A stretch of DNA of 64,000 nucleotides from Chitinophagaceae bacterium (GTDB lineage: Bacteria; Bacteroidota; Bacteroidia; Chitinophagales; Chitinophagaceae), in NCBI GenBank assembly GCA_016713085.1, contig JADJPV010000002.1:310001-374000 (forward strand), given 5' to 3'. The translations under genes were made by a program, and so were the position numbers. Below, in pieces: positions 1-9,861 of this stretch; the stretch's first letter is position 1; each line of letters starts with the position of its first letter. The notes below the pieces were generated by a model. The model was not told where the DNA came from, searched no databases, and saw only the letters and a list, made by a program, of their open reading frames with translations.

Positions 1-2
1 CA

Positions 3-167
3 AGATTTGACAGAAGTTGGACGGAAATTCAATCTCAATCTTTAATTTCGCCGTCCGGTTGCGATGGACCTGTTTACAGTTGCGTATCTGCAGCAATGAT
101 GAAGCCTGTTTGTTTTGAGACGGACAAACAGCGATTACACAATGCAAGATGGCTGGGGGGAAGATGA
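3..167 (+). CDS. Possible 3' end of an unidentified gene
   Basis: One forward frame is open from the window edge to a TGA at 165-167, about 54 residues with several Cys and Trp. No family is recognised and no start is visible, so it could be the tail of a gene beginning outside the window or a chance open frame. The stretch 168-320 holds a palindromic intergenic repeat and the leader of the aspartate kinase gene. Confidence 0.25.
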   Translation, partial: RFDRSWTEIQSQSLISPSGCDGPVYSCVSAAMMKPVCFETDKQRLHNARWLGGR

Positions 168-200
168 AGGAGATTCGTCTGTACAACTATGTAAATAAGA

Positions 201-277
201 TTTGCCACAAAGACTCAAAGACAGAAAGGACGCAAAGTCTTTAGAGTTACTTAGAGCCTTCGTGTCTTGGTGGCAAT
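201..277. repeat. Intergenic palindromic repeat before lysC
   Basis: The arms ttgccacaaagac (202-214) and gtgtcttggtggcaa (262-276) are inverted copies with about three mismatches, enclosing a purine-rich spacer containing 'gacgcaaag'. The wording resembles the dispersed 'cgcaaaga/tgtggcaa' palindromes common between genes in Bacteroidota. Two other large palindromes of similar style occur at 57791-57885 and 62482-62583. Confidence 0.55.
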
Positions 278-320
278 AAAATTTATTAGTAAGTTGATAA
301 CAAAAAAAAAACAGAAAGAG

Positions 321-1643
321 ATGAAAGTGATGAAGTTTGGCGGCACCTCGGTAGGTAAGCCTGAAAGAATGCATGATGTGGCAGCATTGGTTACACGTGA
401 TGAAGAGGCAAAGATTGTTGTGTTAAGTGCACTGAGCGGAACAACCAATACACTGGTTGAAATTGGTTCTGCATTGGCGAATGGGTAAAAGGCTTCTGCC
501 AAGGAACATATTGATAAACTGAATGCACATTATCAACACTTCATCAGCAACCTGCTGAGTACACAGGAAGCGCAGGATAAATGCCGTGCCATTATTGCCG
601 AGCATTTTGAATTCTTAAATATCATTCTGAAAATTTCTTTCAATGAAGCATTGAATAAAGATATTCTTGCACAGGGCGAACTGATGAGCACCAAAATGTT
701 CAGCTGTTACCTGGAAGAAAAAGGAATTGATCATTTGTTATTACCTGCTCTTGATTTCATGACCATTGACAGTTATGAAGAACCGCAGATTGGCAGTATT
801 AAAGTAAAGCTGAGCCAGATATTGAATCAGCATAAAGACAAAAAGATCTTTATTACACAGGGATACATCAGCCGCAATGCAAGAGGTGAGGTTGATAATT
901 TAAAACGTGGCGGAAGTGATTACAGTGCTTCACTGATTGCTGCTGCTATCAACGCAACTGTTTGTGAAATATGGACAGATATTGACGGCATGCACAACAA
1001 TGATCCACGTATTGTAAAAAAGACAGTTGCCATTGAGCAATTGAGTTTTGATGAAGCAGCTGAGCTGGCTTACTTCGGTGCAAAAATTCTGCATCCTGCT
1101 TCTATCTGGCCGGCACAGATGTATAAAATTCCTGTGCGCTTATTAAATACCATGCAGCCCGAAGCAAAGGGAACATTGATCACCGAAGAGGCAGGAAGTG
1201 TTGGTGTAAAAGCTGTGGCAGCAAAAGACGGCATCACTGCTATTAAAATAAAAAGCAGCCGCATGTTACTTGCTTATGGTTTCCTGCGCAAAGTGTTTGA
1301 AGTGTTTGAAAAGTACCGCACTTCGATTTATATGATCACAACTTCTGAAGTGGCTGTTTCATTAACGATTGATAATGATTCATCGTTACCGGACATTATT
1401 AAAGAACTGGAACCATTTGGCACTGTTGAGCTGGATAAGAACCAGGCCATTGTAAGTATTGTGGGAAATGAAATCGGACAGACAGAACATATACTCCAAA
1501 AATTATTTGAGAGCATTGCTGATATTCCGGTACGGATGGTGAGTTATGGCGGCAGTCCGCATAACGTTTCCTTACTGGTTCCTGCATCGTACAAAACACA
1601 AACATTGCAGGTGCTGAACAAAGGCATATTCGGATTGGATTAA
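321..1643 (+). pseudogene. lysC: Aspartate kinase, interrupted by one in-frame TAA
   Basis: Monofunctional aspartokinase, which phosphorylates L-aspartate in the first step of Lys/Thr/Met/diaminopimelate synthesis. The start at 321 places the nucleotide-binding motif KFGGTSVG at residues 5-12. Downstream are the family blocks FITQGYISRN, RGGSDYSA and WTDIDGMHNNDPR, then ACT-like C-terminal regulatory sequence. The length (about 440 codons) is normal. A TAA at 486-488 interrupts the frame after '...IGSALANG'; the same frame then continues as KASAKEHIDKL with no shift, so a single base change explains it. The gene is essential in most bacteria, so a sequence error is more likely than real loss. 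An internal restart at 651 would lack the catalytic N-terminus. Confidence 0.85.
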
Positions 1644-1700
1644 GACGCAGAAATTAACAACTGCTAAACAACAGCAGTTGTATCTTCAAACAAAAACAAG

Positions 1701-2197
1701 TTGCAAAAAACTGTACTCTTTCTTGCACTGCTGTTTTCACTTCAACTCCATGCCCAGAAAATTGAGGGCGTTTGGGAAGGAACCCTGATTATAAGAGGCG
1801 ATGTGAAAACCACCATGACACAAAAGTAAGCTATGCAATTTCGGATATGGCCCAGGATGAAATTTCCGGTTATGTGAATGACCTGTATGAAGAGTATGAG
1901 TCGTCGGGAGTTTTACTTGCAGTTGAAGACCGTCTCCCCAAAAAAATACTTGAACTCCCGGTTGACAGTTCGGATGTAATTGTTGAGTTTTCAACCATTG
2001 ACTCCAGCATGCATGATTCCATTTCCGTTTATATCAACGGAAATTTTATTGCTGAAGTGCATGACCTGGCAAGGAAGCCACTCCGCTTACGGTTAAAGGA
2101 ATTGGGTCCTGGAACAAATGATTTGCTTGTGGTGAGTGCATCCATGGTTCAGCCAAAGCTGAATATTCAAATGGAAATTATTTACCAGGAGAATTGA
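1701..2197 (+). CDS. Small secreted beta-sandwich-like protein (frameshifted)
   Basis: The frame from TTG 1701 encodes a signal peptide (LFLALLFSLQLHAQ) and a mature start KIEGVWEGTLIIRGD, then stops at 1827. The downstream frame continues with VSYAISDMAQDE and runs to 2197. One missing G after 'caaaag' near 1826 restores a single protein of about 166 residues. Its C-terminal half (about 1960-2190) has the pattern D-S-I-S-V-Y-I-N-G and resembles the tail of the M16 protease at 44630-44930. Function is unknown; an extracellular or periplasmic location is inferred from the signal peptide. Confidence 0.6.
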
Positions 2198-2286
2198 ATG
2201 CCTATACCAATACAACCTGGCTTTGCAAGCAGTTCCCTTGTATTATTTAACCGGAAAGAGTAGCGACAACGGGACACATTTTCTAC

Positions 2287-2294
2287 TACCTTTG
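2287..2294 (+). promoter_or_regulatory. Bacteroidota-type -7 box for proline dehydrogenase
   Basis: TACCTTTG matches the TAnnTTTG consensus of the Bacteroidota primary sigma factor exactly and lies about 36 bp before the ATG at 2330. No convincing TTG -33 element is seen at standard spacing. The position supports choosing the 2330 start over the internal ATG at 2413. Confidence 0.45.
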
Positions 2295-2329
2295 CCCGGT
2301 TTACTAACGATCGTTTAAACCCAATTCCT

Positions 2330-3621
2330 ATGACTTCGTTTGAGAATACCGCAAATGCGTTTGAGTACAAAGACAATAAGCAGTTAAAAAAGCCAATTTC
2401 CTTTTCACCTCGATGGGTTACAGCTGGCTGGTTCATATAGGCACAAAAATTACTCCATGGGCCATCAGGGCCGGGCTTCCTGTAAAAGGATTGATCCGCA
2501 AAACCATTTTTGAACAGTTTATCGGCGGCGAAACGCTGGAAGAAACATCTGCAGCAGTAAATAAACTGGCAAAGTTAAATGTACAGGTAATTCTTGATTA
2601 TGGTGTGGAAGGTGGTGATTATGGTGAAGATGAAAAAGACCGCTCCTGCGATCAGTTTATAAAAGTGGTGGAGTATGCAGCCACACAGCCGAATATCCCC
2701 TTCATCAGTATTAAAGTAACCGGTATTGCCCGTTTTGCTTTGCTGGAAAAAATGGATGAGCTGATGCAAAAAGCGGAAGGCACTTTAGTGAAACGCTACG
2801 AACAAACTCTTGAAAAGTTGAGCACAGAAGAGCGACAGGAATGGCAGCGTATCTGCAACCGTATGGAACGCATCTGTTCACTTGCTGCTGCAAAAAAAGT
2901 AAGTGTTACGGTTGATGCGGAAGAAACTTATATCCAGGACCCCATTGATGCGCTGATCACTTTAATGATGGATCAGTACAATAAAACAGAACCGATTATT
3001 TACAATACCGCCCAGCTTTACCGGCACGACCGTTTGCAGTTTATTCATGACTGTTACCAGGCCGCTGAACAGCGTGGTTTTATCTTCGGTATAAAACTGG
3101 TTCGTGGTGCATACATGGAAAGGGAAAGGGCACGTGCAGCTGAAAGAGGTTATCCATCACCTATTCAACCCGATAAGGAGAGCACCGACAGTGATTATGA
3201 CCGTTCCGTTGAATTCTGTATTGAACATATCGACCGTGTTGCATGTATTGTTGCATCGCATAACGAACAGAGCAATGCGCTGGGTGCGGAACTGCTGCAC
3301 ACAAAAGGATTGCCGCATAATCACAAACATGTTCACTTCAGCCAGCTATATGGCATGAGCGATCATATTACTTTCAATCTCGCAAAAGATGGTTATTCAG
3401 TGAGTAAATATCTTCCGTTTGGCCCCATGAAAGATGTGGTGCCTTATTTGATGCGGAGAGCTGAAGAGAACAGCTCAATGAACGGACAAATGGGAAGGGA
3501 GCTGGCGTTGATTAAAAAAGAGATAGCGAGAAGCTCAACTAGGGGTGTAATCTTCCACATCTTGCTCACAGCATCCCTAAAAACAGTCACTTGTTCATTG
3601 GTGAAATATTCGAATGTATAA
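2330..3621 (+). CDS. Proline dehydrogenase (frameshifted near both ends)
   Basis: FAD-dependent proline dehydrogenase, oxidising proline to pyrroline-5-carboxylate; the monofunctional Bacteroidota type. The ATG at 2330 begins MTSFENTANAF...KQLKK. The A6 run at 2386-2391 appears to have lost one A, after which the other frame gives ANFLFTSMGYSW and the rest of the enzyme. Diagnostic segments are LDYGVEGG, KLVRGAYMERER and the C-terminal YLPFGPMKDV...RRAEEN block that lines the active site. After LIKKEIARS the frame runs on to 3621; a shift near 3530 would give a more usual ending at about 3542. Upstream is a TAnnTTTG box; downstream is thyA. Confidence 0.85.
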
Positions 3622-3632
3622 GACTTGCAGCC

Positions 3633-4425
3633 ATGCAGCAATACCATACTTTACTTCAGCATATTTTAGATACAGGCGTTGAAAAAACCGACCGTACAGG
3701 AACCGGTACAAAAAGTGTGTTTGGTTACCAGATGCGGTTTGATCTCAGCAAAGGATTCCCCATGGTTACCACCAAGAAAGTACATCTCAAGTATTCTTCA
3801 TGAAGTGCTCTGGTTTCTGAAAGGTGAAACCAATATTGCTTATCTCAAAGAAAATGGTGTCAGCATTTGGGACGAATGGGCCGATGAAAATGGTGAACTC
3901 GGTCCGGTGTATGGTAAACAATGGAGAAGCTGGGAAGGAGCTAATGGCGTTGTGGTTGACCAGGTGAAAGATTTGATTGAGCAGATCAAAAAGAATCCCG
4001 ACAGCCGTCGTTTAATCATCAGTGCATGGAATGTAGCCGATCTTCCAAAGATGGCGTTGATGCCCTGTCATACAATTTTTCAGTTTTATGTTGCTGATGG
4101 AAAACTAAGTTGTCAGTTGTACCAGCGCAGTGCAGATGTATTTCTTGGCGTTCCGTTTAATATCGCTTCTTATGCATTGCTGACGATGATGATTGCGCAG
4201 GTTTGTGATTTACAGTTAGGTGATTTTGTACATACGTTTGGTGATGTACATATTTACAGCAATCATATGGAACAGGTGAAGCTGCAATTGAGCAGAGATT
4301 TCTTTCCGCTGGCAACAATGAAAATCAATCCTGCTGTTAAAGATATTTTTGAATTTAAGTTTGAAGATTTCACGTTGGAGAATTACCAGAGCCATCCGGG
4401 AATTAAAGCACCGGTTGCGGTGTGA
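3633..4425 (+). CDS. thyA: Thymidylate synthase (frameshifted)
   Basis: Converts dUMP to dTMP with methylenetetrahydrofolate. The start at 3633 gives MQQYHTLLQHIL followed by the folate/phosphate segment DRTGTGTKSVFGYQMRF. The frame breaks at 3789 after KKVHL: restoring two A residues rebuilds HLKSILHEVLWFLKGETN. The active-site Cys lies in ALMPCHTIFQFYV; the RRLIISAWN, QRSADVFLGVPFN and HIYSNHMEQ blocks follow, and the protein ends in the canonical PVAV. It is grouped with dihydrofolate reductase, which regenerates the folate it oxidises; a small S23 gene now separates the two. Confidence 0.93.
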
Positions 4426-4426
4426 G

Positions 4427-4932
4427 AAATCACAAATGAAAAATGAAGAATAAGGAATGAAGAAGTGAAAGACAGCACTCTGCTAAACCTAAAAACACTT
4501 CATATGGATAGTCAAAACAAATTTGATCTTGAAGACAGGCTAGTTGATTTTGCCTGTATGTGTCTGAATGTTTGTGACTTGTTACCAAGCTCAAGGACAG
4601 GACAAAACCTGGAACATCAGTTGTCAAAAAGCGGAACAGCATCAGCCCTTATTTACGGAGAAGCGCAGGGAGCTGAATCAAGAGCTGACTTTTTGCATAA
4701 AATGAAAATGTGTTTAAAGGAAATAAAGGAGACCAGGATCAATCTTAAAATAATCATGAGAAAGCCGGTTTTAGTTCATGAAAAGGTTGACATTGCATTT
4801 ACAGAAGTAAATCAGCTGATGGCTATTTTCCTGAAAAGCATTGAAACAGCTCAGCAAAATGATGAAAGAAGAAGGAAGTGAAACAGCTGAGCCACTTATT
4901 CATTCTTCATTTTTGATTTCTTATTTTTAATT
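4427..4932. mobile_element. Candidate S23 unit bounded by inverted repeats
   Basis: The spacer left of the S23 gene (about 4427-4463) and the one right of it (about 4886-4932) are inverted versions of one A-rich sequence; both contain agaaatca and aaatgaagaat on opposite strands. The repeats bracket exactly one gene and separate two genes that normally function together, thyA and dfrA. A related inverted pair without a gene lies at 5432-5523, after dfrA. Mobility is inferred; no transposase is present. Confidence 0.45.
4504..4881 (+). CDS. Four-helix-bundle protein, S23 (rRNA intervening sequence) family
   Basis: About 125 residues, predicted all-helical, resembling the family of four-helix proteins first found in 23S rRNA intervening sequences. 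Family-like features are FDLEDRLVDFACM near the N-terminus, the conserved central YGEAQGAESRADFLHKM, and the KEIKETRINLKII helix. The ATG at 4504 is preferred over 4465 because the family begins at this point. Molecular function is unknown; the related Avd protein binds RNA in retroelements, but no reverse transcriptase is nearby. Confidence 0.75.
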   Translation: MDSQNKFDLEDRLVDFACMCLNVCDLLPSSRTGQNLEHQLSKSGTASALIYGEAQGAESRADFLHKMKMCLKEIKETRINLKIIMRKPVLVHEKVDIAFTEVNQLMAIFLKSIETAQQNDERRRK

Positions 4933-5441
4933 ATGGCCATTATATCTCTCATAGTAGCAGCTTCCTCCAACAACGCCATCGGCAGAAATAACCAACTGCT
5001 CTGGCATTTGCCCATTGATCTGAAATTTTTTAAAAATACCACCTGGGCCATGCCGGTGATCATGGGAAGAAAAACATTTGAATCTGTTGGTGGCAAACCA
5101 TTGACCGGGCGGACAAATATTATTGTATCAAGACAGGCTGATTTAAAATCTGAACATGATAATGTATGGTTTGCCGTTTCACTGGAAGATGCTGTTGAGC
5201 AGGCAAAGAAGTTAGAGACGAAAGAAATATTTATTGCAGGAGGTTCGCAGATATATCAGCAGGCAATGGCAATTGCCAACCGTATTTATTTAACAAGGGT
5301 ACATGCTCATATTGAAGCAGATGCTTTTTCCCTGAATTTAATGTGGAAGAATGGAAGCTTACACAGAATAACGATTTTGCTGATGAAAAACATGCGTATT
5401 CATTTTCAATTCAGCAATGGGATAAGATAGTAGAGAAATGA
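4933..5441 (+). CDS. dfrA: Dihydrofolate reductase (frameshifted at the C-terminus)
   Basis: NADPH-dependent reduction of dihydrofolate. The start at 4933 gives MAIISLIVAASSNNAIGRNN, followed by LLWHLPIDLKFFK, VIMGRKTFESVG, RTNIIVSR and the IFIAGGSQIYQQA cofactor segment. After DAF the frame drifts. Adding one T to the T5 run near 5325 gives FPEFNVEEWKL...YSFSIQQWDKIVEK, the usual family tail, ending at 5441 rather than 5430. It lies just behind the S23 unit and functionally pairs with thyA. Confidence 0.88.
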
Positions 5442-5523
5442 TGAATAGAAAATGTAAAATGGAAAAGTTGAACCCTACCATCACTTCCTTATTTCTAATT
5501 CTTTATTTCTAATTTTTCATTTC
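5432..5523. repeat. A/T-rich inverted repeat between dfrA and the methyltransferase
   Basis: The stretch gaaatgatgaatagaaaatg and the later rightward block ending in tttcatttca are inverted relatives, and the right arm also resembles the repeats that flank the S23 gene. It contains no gene. The repeat ends at the ATG of the next gene at 5525 and so may supply its leader. Confidence 0.4.
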
Positions 5524-5524
5524 A

Positions 5525-6320
5525 ATGTATTCTCCTTATCAGCTTGCCACAAAATACTTCAGGTATTATTTCACCGCATCCAACGGGAAAGGGCATGGTA
5601 TTCATTCGCCATTTGTATTTGAGCTGGTAACTAAAGTGCTGAATGATAAAAATCAATATGCAGATTACGAACCAATAGAATTACTCAGGAAAAAATTACT
5701 GCAGAATAAAACTGTTCTCCGGATTGAAGATTTCGGAGCAGGATCAACAAAGGGTTTAAGCAAACAAAGAACTGTACAGCAAATTGCAGAAAGTTCCTTA
5801 AAGAAACCAAAATATGCCCAACTGTTATACCGGCTGGTAAAATACTTTCAACCACAGCAAATTCTTGAACTGGGTACTTCACTGGGAATCACCACTGCTT
5901 ATTTGGCTTCTGCAAATAAAGATGCCGGGGTAATAACGATGGAGGGCTCCGCTGCGATTACGTTCACAGCAGAATAATTTCCAGGATCTGCAATTAAACA
6001 ACATAAAGATTGTTACCGGTAATTTTGATGATACACTAAAGTCTGCCATCAACCAACTGCCAGCGGTCAACTTTGTATTTGTTGACGGCAATCACCGCAA
6101 AGAACCAACGCTGAATTATTTTCAGCAACTGCTTGGAAAATCAACCGAGTCAACTGTATTTGTTTTCGATGATATTCACTGGAGCAAGGAAATGGAAGAA
6201 GCATGGGAAGTAATCAAGCAACATTCCTCCGTAACATTAACCATTGATCTGTTTTTTATCGGACTGGTTTTTTTCAGGAAGGAACAGTTGGAGAAAGAGC
6301 ATTTTGTAATAAGATTTTAA
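5525..6320 (+). CDS. Class I SAM-dependent methyltransferase (frameshifted)
   Basis: The N-terminal segment GHGIHSPFVFELV and the motif I region ILELGTSLGITTAYLA place this in the O-methyltransferase-like Rossmann group common in Bacteroidota. The first frame stops at 5977; a one-base shift near 5975 continues as QNNFQDLQLNNIKIVTGNFD, then FVFVDGNHRKE (the DxNH acidic motif) and VFDDIHWSKEMEEAW, ending at 6320. The joined length is about 264 residues. The substrate is unknown. Confidence 0.75.
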
Positions 6321-6329
6321 TATCTTGAA

Positions 6330-6854
6330 ATGAAGTATAGAAAAAGTTTAATTAAACTGGGCGTTATAGTTTTTAATTATCCTTTTATAAGGATTGTTTT
6401 GTTTTTATACCTGGATCAGGATCAGAGCGTTTAGAAAGTTATTCCTGAAAAGATAATCAGGCCATTTATCTTTACTGTTCAAACAAAGGCTATTTTAATT
6501 TGTACATTCATTACAATGGTTACGTTGATTATCTATTTTATTTTACGACGCCGTTATATTAATGTTTTGTATTCCAGGATTCACATCTGGCTTACTTTTA
6601 CTTCTTTGATAATAATTCCTTTTCTTTCTCCGGTTTTTCAAATTAGTACTCCAAACGGTACTGGAGTCTGACACCATCAGAATTGGCAAAGTAATTGTTT
6701 TACCCTTTCTCATTAATTTCATCTCTGTTTCGTATTTATAATTGCTTTCATTTTTTTTATTCTTACAGTTGTAAAAAGCTCAAATTCGTCAAGAAAACCC
6801 TTGCTAACAGATCAATCTACCGGTTTCCTTAACGAATTTGCAGATCAGTCCTAA
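6330..6854 (+). pseudogene. Broken multi-pass membrane protein
   Basis: The ATG at 6330 starts a basic N-terminus and a hydrophobic segment, then meets a TAG near 6432. The same frame continues through two further hydrophobic helices (ILICTFITMVTLIIYFIL and a second) to a TGA near 6670. Two shifts are then needed to reach FVFIIAFIFFILTVV and an end at 6854. Joined, it would be about 170 residues with four membrane segments. No family is recognised. One stop and two shifts in 525 bases is a higher damage rate than in neighbouring genes, so real decay is possible. This accounts for the gap between the methyltransferase and pntA. Confidence 0.45.
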
Positions 6855-6973
6855 ACCTGATGAATAACAGCCCAAAAACTGAAGAGAATCACTACTCCCC
6901 TTATCAGCCCTTTGCAAAAAATCAATATCTTCATGCAATTACAAATCATTTTTTTTCTTAATCCTGATTTATT

Positions 6974-8083
6974 ATGACGATTGGTGTTTTAAAGGAACCG
7001 GCCCATGAAACAAGAGTGTCGCTTATTGCAGAATCAGTAGCGGCTCTTACAAAAAAAGGAATCACCCTGGTTATTGAAAGCGGAGCGGGGGAGCAGGCTT
7101 TCTGCAGTAATGCTGCCTATGAACAGGCCGGTGCACAAATCAAAACACGGCAGGAAGTGATCAATAGTGCGGATATTCTTTTAACCATCCATGCACCAAC
7201 TCCTTCAGAAATTGAACAGATCTCATCGAAAATCCTCATCGGTGTTTATCAACCGTTGATTTATGCAGACGTAATGAAAGACTGGGCAGCCAAAGGGGTT
7301 ACTTCTTTTTCATTGGATATGCTACCACGCACAACCCGTGCACAGGCAATGGATGTACTGAGTTCGCAGGCAAATATTGCGGGCTATAAAGCAGTACTGA
7401 TGGCTGCGAATTCTTATGCTAGATATTTCCCCATGTTTATGACTGCTGCAGGAAGTATTAAACCTGCAAAGGTTTTGATCCTTGGTGCAGGTGTTGCAGG
7501 ATTGCAGGCCATTGCTACAGCCAAACGTTTGGGTGCTGTTGTGGAAGTATTTGATACAAGACCTGCGGTGAAAGAAGAAGTGATGAGCCTCGGTGCAAAA
7601 TTTGTTGAAGTGGAAGGCGCTGCAGATGCCAGTAAAGCAGGAGGCTATGCGGTTGAACAAACAGAAGAATACAAACAAAAGCAACAGCAAAGAATTTCAG
7701 AGAGTGTTGCAAAAGCTGATATCATTATTACAACTGCACAGATTCCAGGTAAAAAAGCACCTATCCTGATTACAGAAGAAATGCTTCAGTTGATGCAGGC
7801 AGGTTCAATCATCATAGATCTTGCTGCTGCTACCGGTGGCAACACACCCTTTACAAAAAACAATGAAACAGTTGTAATGAATGGAGTAAGTATAATCGGT
7901 AATTCAAACCTGCAGGCAACCATGCCTTCAGATGCAAGTAAATTATATGGAAAGAACGTACTCAATTTTTTACAGCTCATCATCAGCAAAGAAGGTCAGT
8001 TGAATTTGAACTGGGAAGATGACCTGGTGAAAGGAAGCTGCATTACACATAACAACGAAATTGTAAACGAACGTTTAAAATAA
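6974..8083 (+). CDS. pntA: NAD(P) transhydrogenase subunit alpha, part 1
   Basis: The soluble NAD(H)-binding domain I of the proton-translocating transhydrogenase. It begins MTIGVLKEPAHETRVSL, the alanine dehydrogenase/PNT N-terminal signature, and has the Rossmann motif LILGAGVAGLQAIATAKRLG and the flexible-loop region SIIIDLAAATGGN. At 369 residues it is the split form, with the membrane part encoded by the next gene 4 bp downstream. It is the first gene of a three-gene operon and is intact. Confidence 0.95.
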   Translation: MTIGVLKEPAHETRVSLIAESVAALTKKGITLVIESGAGEQAFCSNAAYEQAGAQIKTRQEVINSADILLTIHAPTPSEIEQISSKILIGVYQPLIYADVMKDWAAKGVTSFSLDMLPRTTRAQAMDVLSSQANIAGYKAVLMAANSYARYFPMFMTAAGSIKPAKVLILGAGVAGLQAIATAKRLGAVVEVFDTRPAVKEEVMSLGAKFVEVEGAADASKAGGYAVEQTEEYKQKQQQRISESVAKADIIITTAQIPGKKAPILITEEMLQLMQAGSIIIDLAAATGGNTPFTKNNETVVMNGVSIIGNSNLQATMPSDASKLYGKNVLNFLQLIISKEGQLNLNWEDDLVKGSCITHNNEIVNERLK

Positions 8084-8087
8084 TATT

Positions 8088-8399
8088 ATGGAGTCATTTT
8101 TAAACTGGATTACAGAAAATCAGCAAATCATTTATATCGTTGTCCTCATGATTTTTGTGGGCATTGAAGTAATTGGTCATGTGCCCAGCGTATTGCACAC
8201 ACCGCTGATGAGTGGTGCCAATGCCATACATGGAGTGGTGATCATTGGAGCAATCATCGTTATGGGAAAGGCTGAAAGTGATAATTACCTGGCACTTAGT
8301 TTGGGTTTCCTTGCCGTGATACTGGGAACGCTGAATGTGGTGGGCGGCTTTGTTGTGACCGACAGAATGCTTGAAATGTTTAAGAAGAAGAAAAAGTAA
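8088..8399 (+). CDS. pntA2: NAD(P) transhydrogenase subunit alpha, part 2
   Basis: A 103-residue protein with three hydrophobic segments that corresponds to the membrane C-terminus of enterobacterial PntA. The typical segment EVIGHVPSVLHTPLMSGANA is present and belongs to the proton channel. It lies 4 bp after part 1 and 5 bp before the beta subunit, so it is translated as part of one operon. Confidence 0.93.
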   Translation: MESFLNWITENQQIIYIVVLMIFVGIEVIGHVPSVLHTPLMSGANAIHGVVIIGAIIVMGKAESDNYLALSLGFLAVILGTLNVVGGFVVTDRMLEMFKKKKK

Positions 8400-8404
8400 T
8401 ACAC

Positions 8405-9845
8405 ATGAAATTTATGGAACTTAATATACTTACGCTTTGTTATCTCATTGCATCAGTAACATTTATTCTTGGACTGAAGATGCTTTCCAACCCTGCGAAA
8501 GCAAGAACGGGAAATCTTGTTGCTGCAGCAGGTATGACCATCGCCATTATCGGTACCATTTTTCTTTATACCGATGAAACAGGAAACAAACTGCATAACT
8601 ACATCTGGATTTTCAGTGGTATCCTTATTGGTGCTGTGGTAGGTACAATGGCGGCAAAAAAGTAAAGATGACAGCCATGCCGGAAATGGTGAGTCTGTTC
8701 AATGGTATGGGTGGTGCATCAGCAGCATTAATTTCAGCAGCAGAATTTTATCATAGTTATTTACTGCATAAAGAAGCAGGCGCAACTCCTTTTTCAGAAA
8801 TTGTGCCTGTTGGTTTTTACATTACCATAGTGGCAGGCGCAATCATTGGTACGGTTTCTTATACAGGAAGTATCATTGCATGGGGTAAATTAAATGGACG
8901 GGTAAAAGATTTTTCATTTAAGGGACAGCATATTGTTAATATGATCGTGCTGGTTTTAGTTCTGGCATCAGCAGTGATTGCTTACCGTTCAGATATTGAA
9001 AATATTTTTGTCCCCTTTCTTTTAATTGGATTGTTTGCATTTATATACGGAGTTCTTTTGTACTTCCCATTGGCGGGGCCGATATGCCAGTGGTGATTTC
9101 TTTGCTGAACTCATTCACCGGTGTTGCCGCAGCATGTGGCGGTTTCCTCTATGATAATAAAGCAATGCTCACAGGCGGTATTCTTGTTGGTGCAGCGGGT
9201 ACATTACTGACTATTTTAATGTGCAAGGCAATGAACCGTTCTCTTGCCAATGTATTGATCGGATCATTTGGCGGTGGTGGAAAAACTGCAGCAGCAGGTA
9301 AAACATCACAGGGCAGTTACAAAGAAATTTCATTGAGTGATACGGCGGTTGTGATGAGTTATGCCGGTAAAGTATTTATTGTTCCCGGTTACGGACTGGC
9401 TGTTGCACAGGCACAGCATGTATGTCATGAGCTTGAAAAAATTCTTGAAAGCAAAGGTGTGGAAGTAAAATATGCTATTCATCCTGTTGCCGGACGTATG
9501 CCTGGTCATATGAATGTGCTGTTGGCAGAAGCAGATGTTCCTTATGAAAAACTGCTTGAAATGGAACAGGCCAATGAAGAATTTTCATCAACAGATGTTG
9601 TATTGATATTAGGGGCGAATGATGTGGTTAACCCCGCCGCAAAAAGCGATCCTGCTTCACCCATCTATGGTATGCCGATACTGGATGTGGAACTGGCGAA
9701 AACCGTGATTGTAAACAAACGGAGTATGAAGCCGGGCTATGCAGGTATTGAAAATGATTTATTCTTCAGGCCAAAAACTTCTATGCTCTTTGGTGATGCT
9801 AAAAAAGTTTTGCAGGATTTAATTACAGAGATAAAGAGTTTATAG
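8405..9845 (+). CDS. pntB: NAD(P) transhydrogenase subunit beta (two frameshifts)
   Basis: The membrane domain followed by the NADP(H)-binding domain III. The frame breaks after VGTMAAKK at about 8663, where one missing G would restore KKVKMTAMPEMVSLFNGMGG. It breaks again at about 9077, where one base would restore YFPIGGADMPVVISLLNSFTG. Domain III shows VPGYGLAVAQAQH, HPVAGRMPGHMNVLLAEA and VLILGANDVVNPAA, all conserved. The full length of about 480 residues matches the family, and all catalytic blocks survive in one frame or another, so function is probably intact in the organism. Confidence 0.92.
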
Positions 9846-9861
9846 TTTGTAATTTTACAGC

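Noticed and set aside
321..1643. In-frame TAA as stop-codon recoding
   Set aside because: TAA, TAG and TGA all end normal genes here, and most other breaks are indels, so an altered code is not supported.
1655..1690. Hairpin after lysC as a terminator
   Set aside because: caactgct/agcagttg pairs, but no T run follows, so intrinsic termination is not convincing.
3566..3585. A further palindromic box (gcatccctaaaaacagtcac) upstream of thyA
   Set aside because: Only the left half matches the island box, and the right half lacks aggatat; probably chance.
4504..4881. S23/Avd-like protein as part of a diversity-generating retroelement
   Set aside because: No reverse transcriptase, template repeat or variable repeat is visible nearby; the gene fits the stand-alone S23 family.
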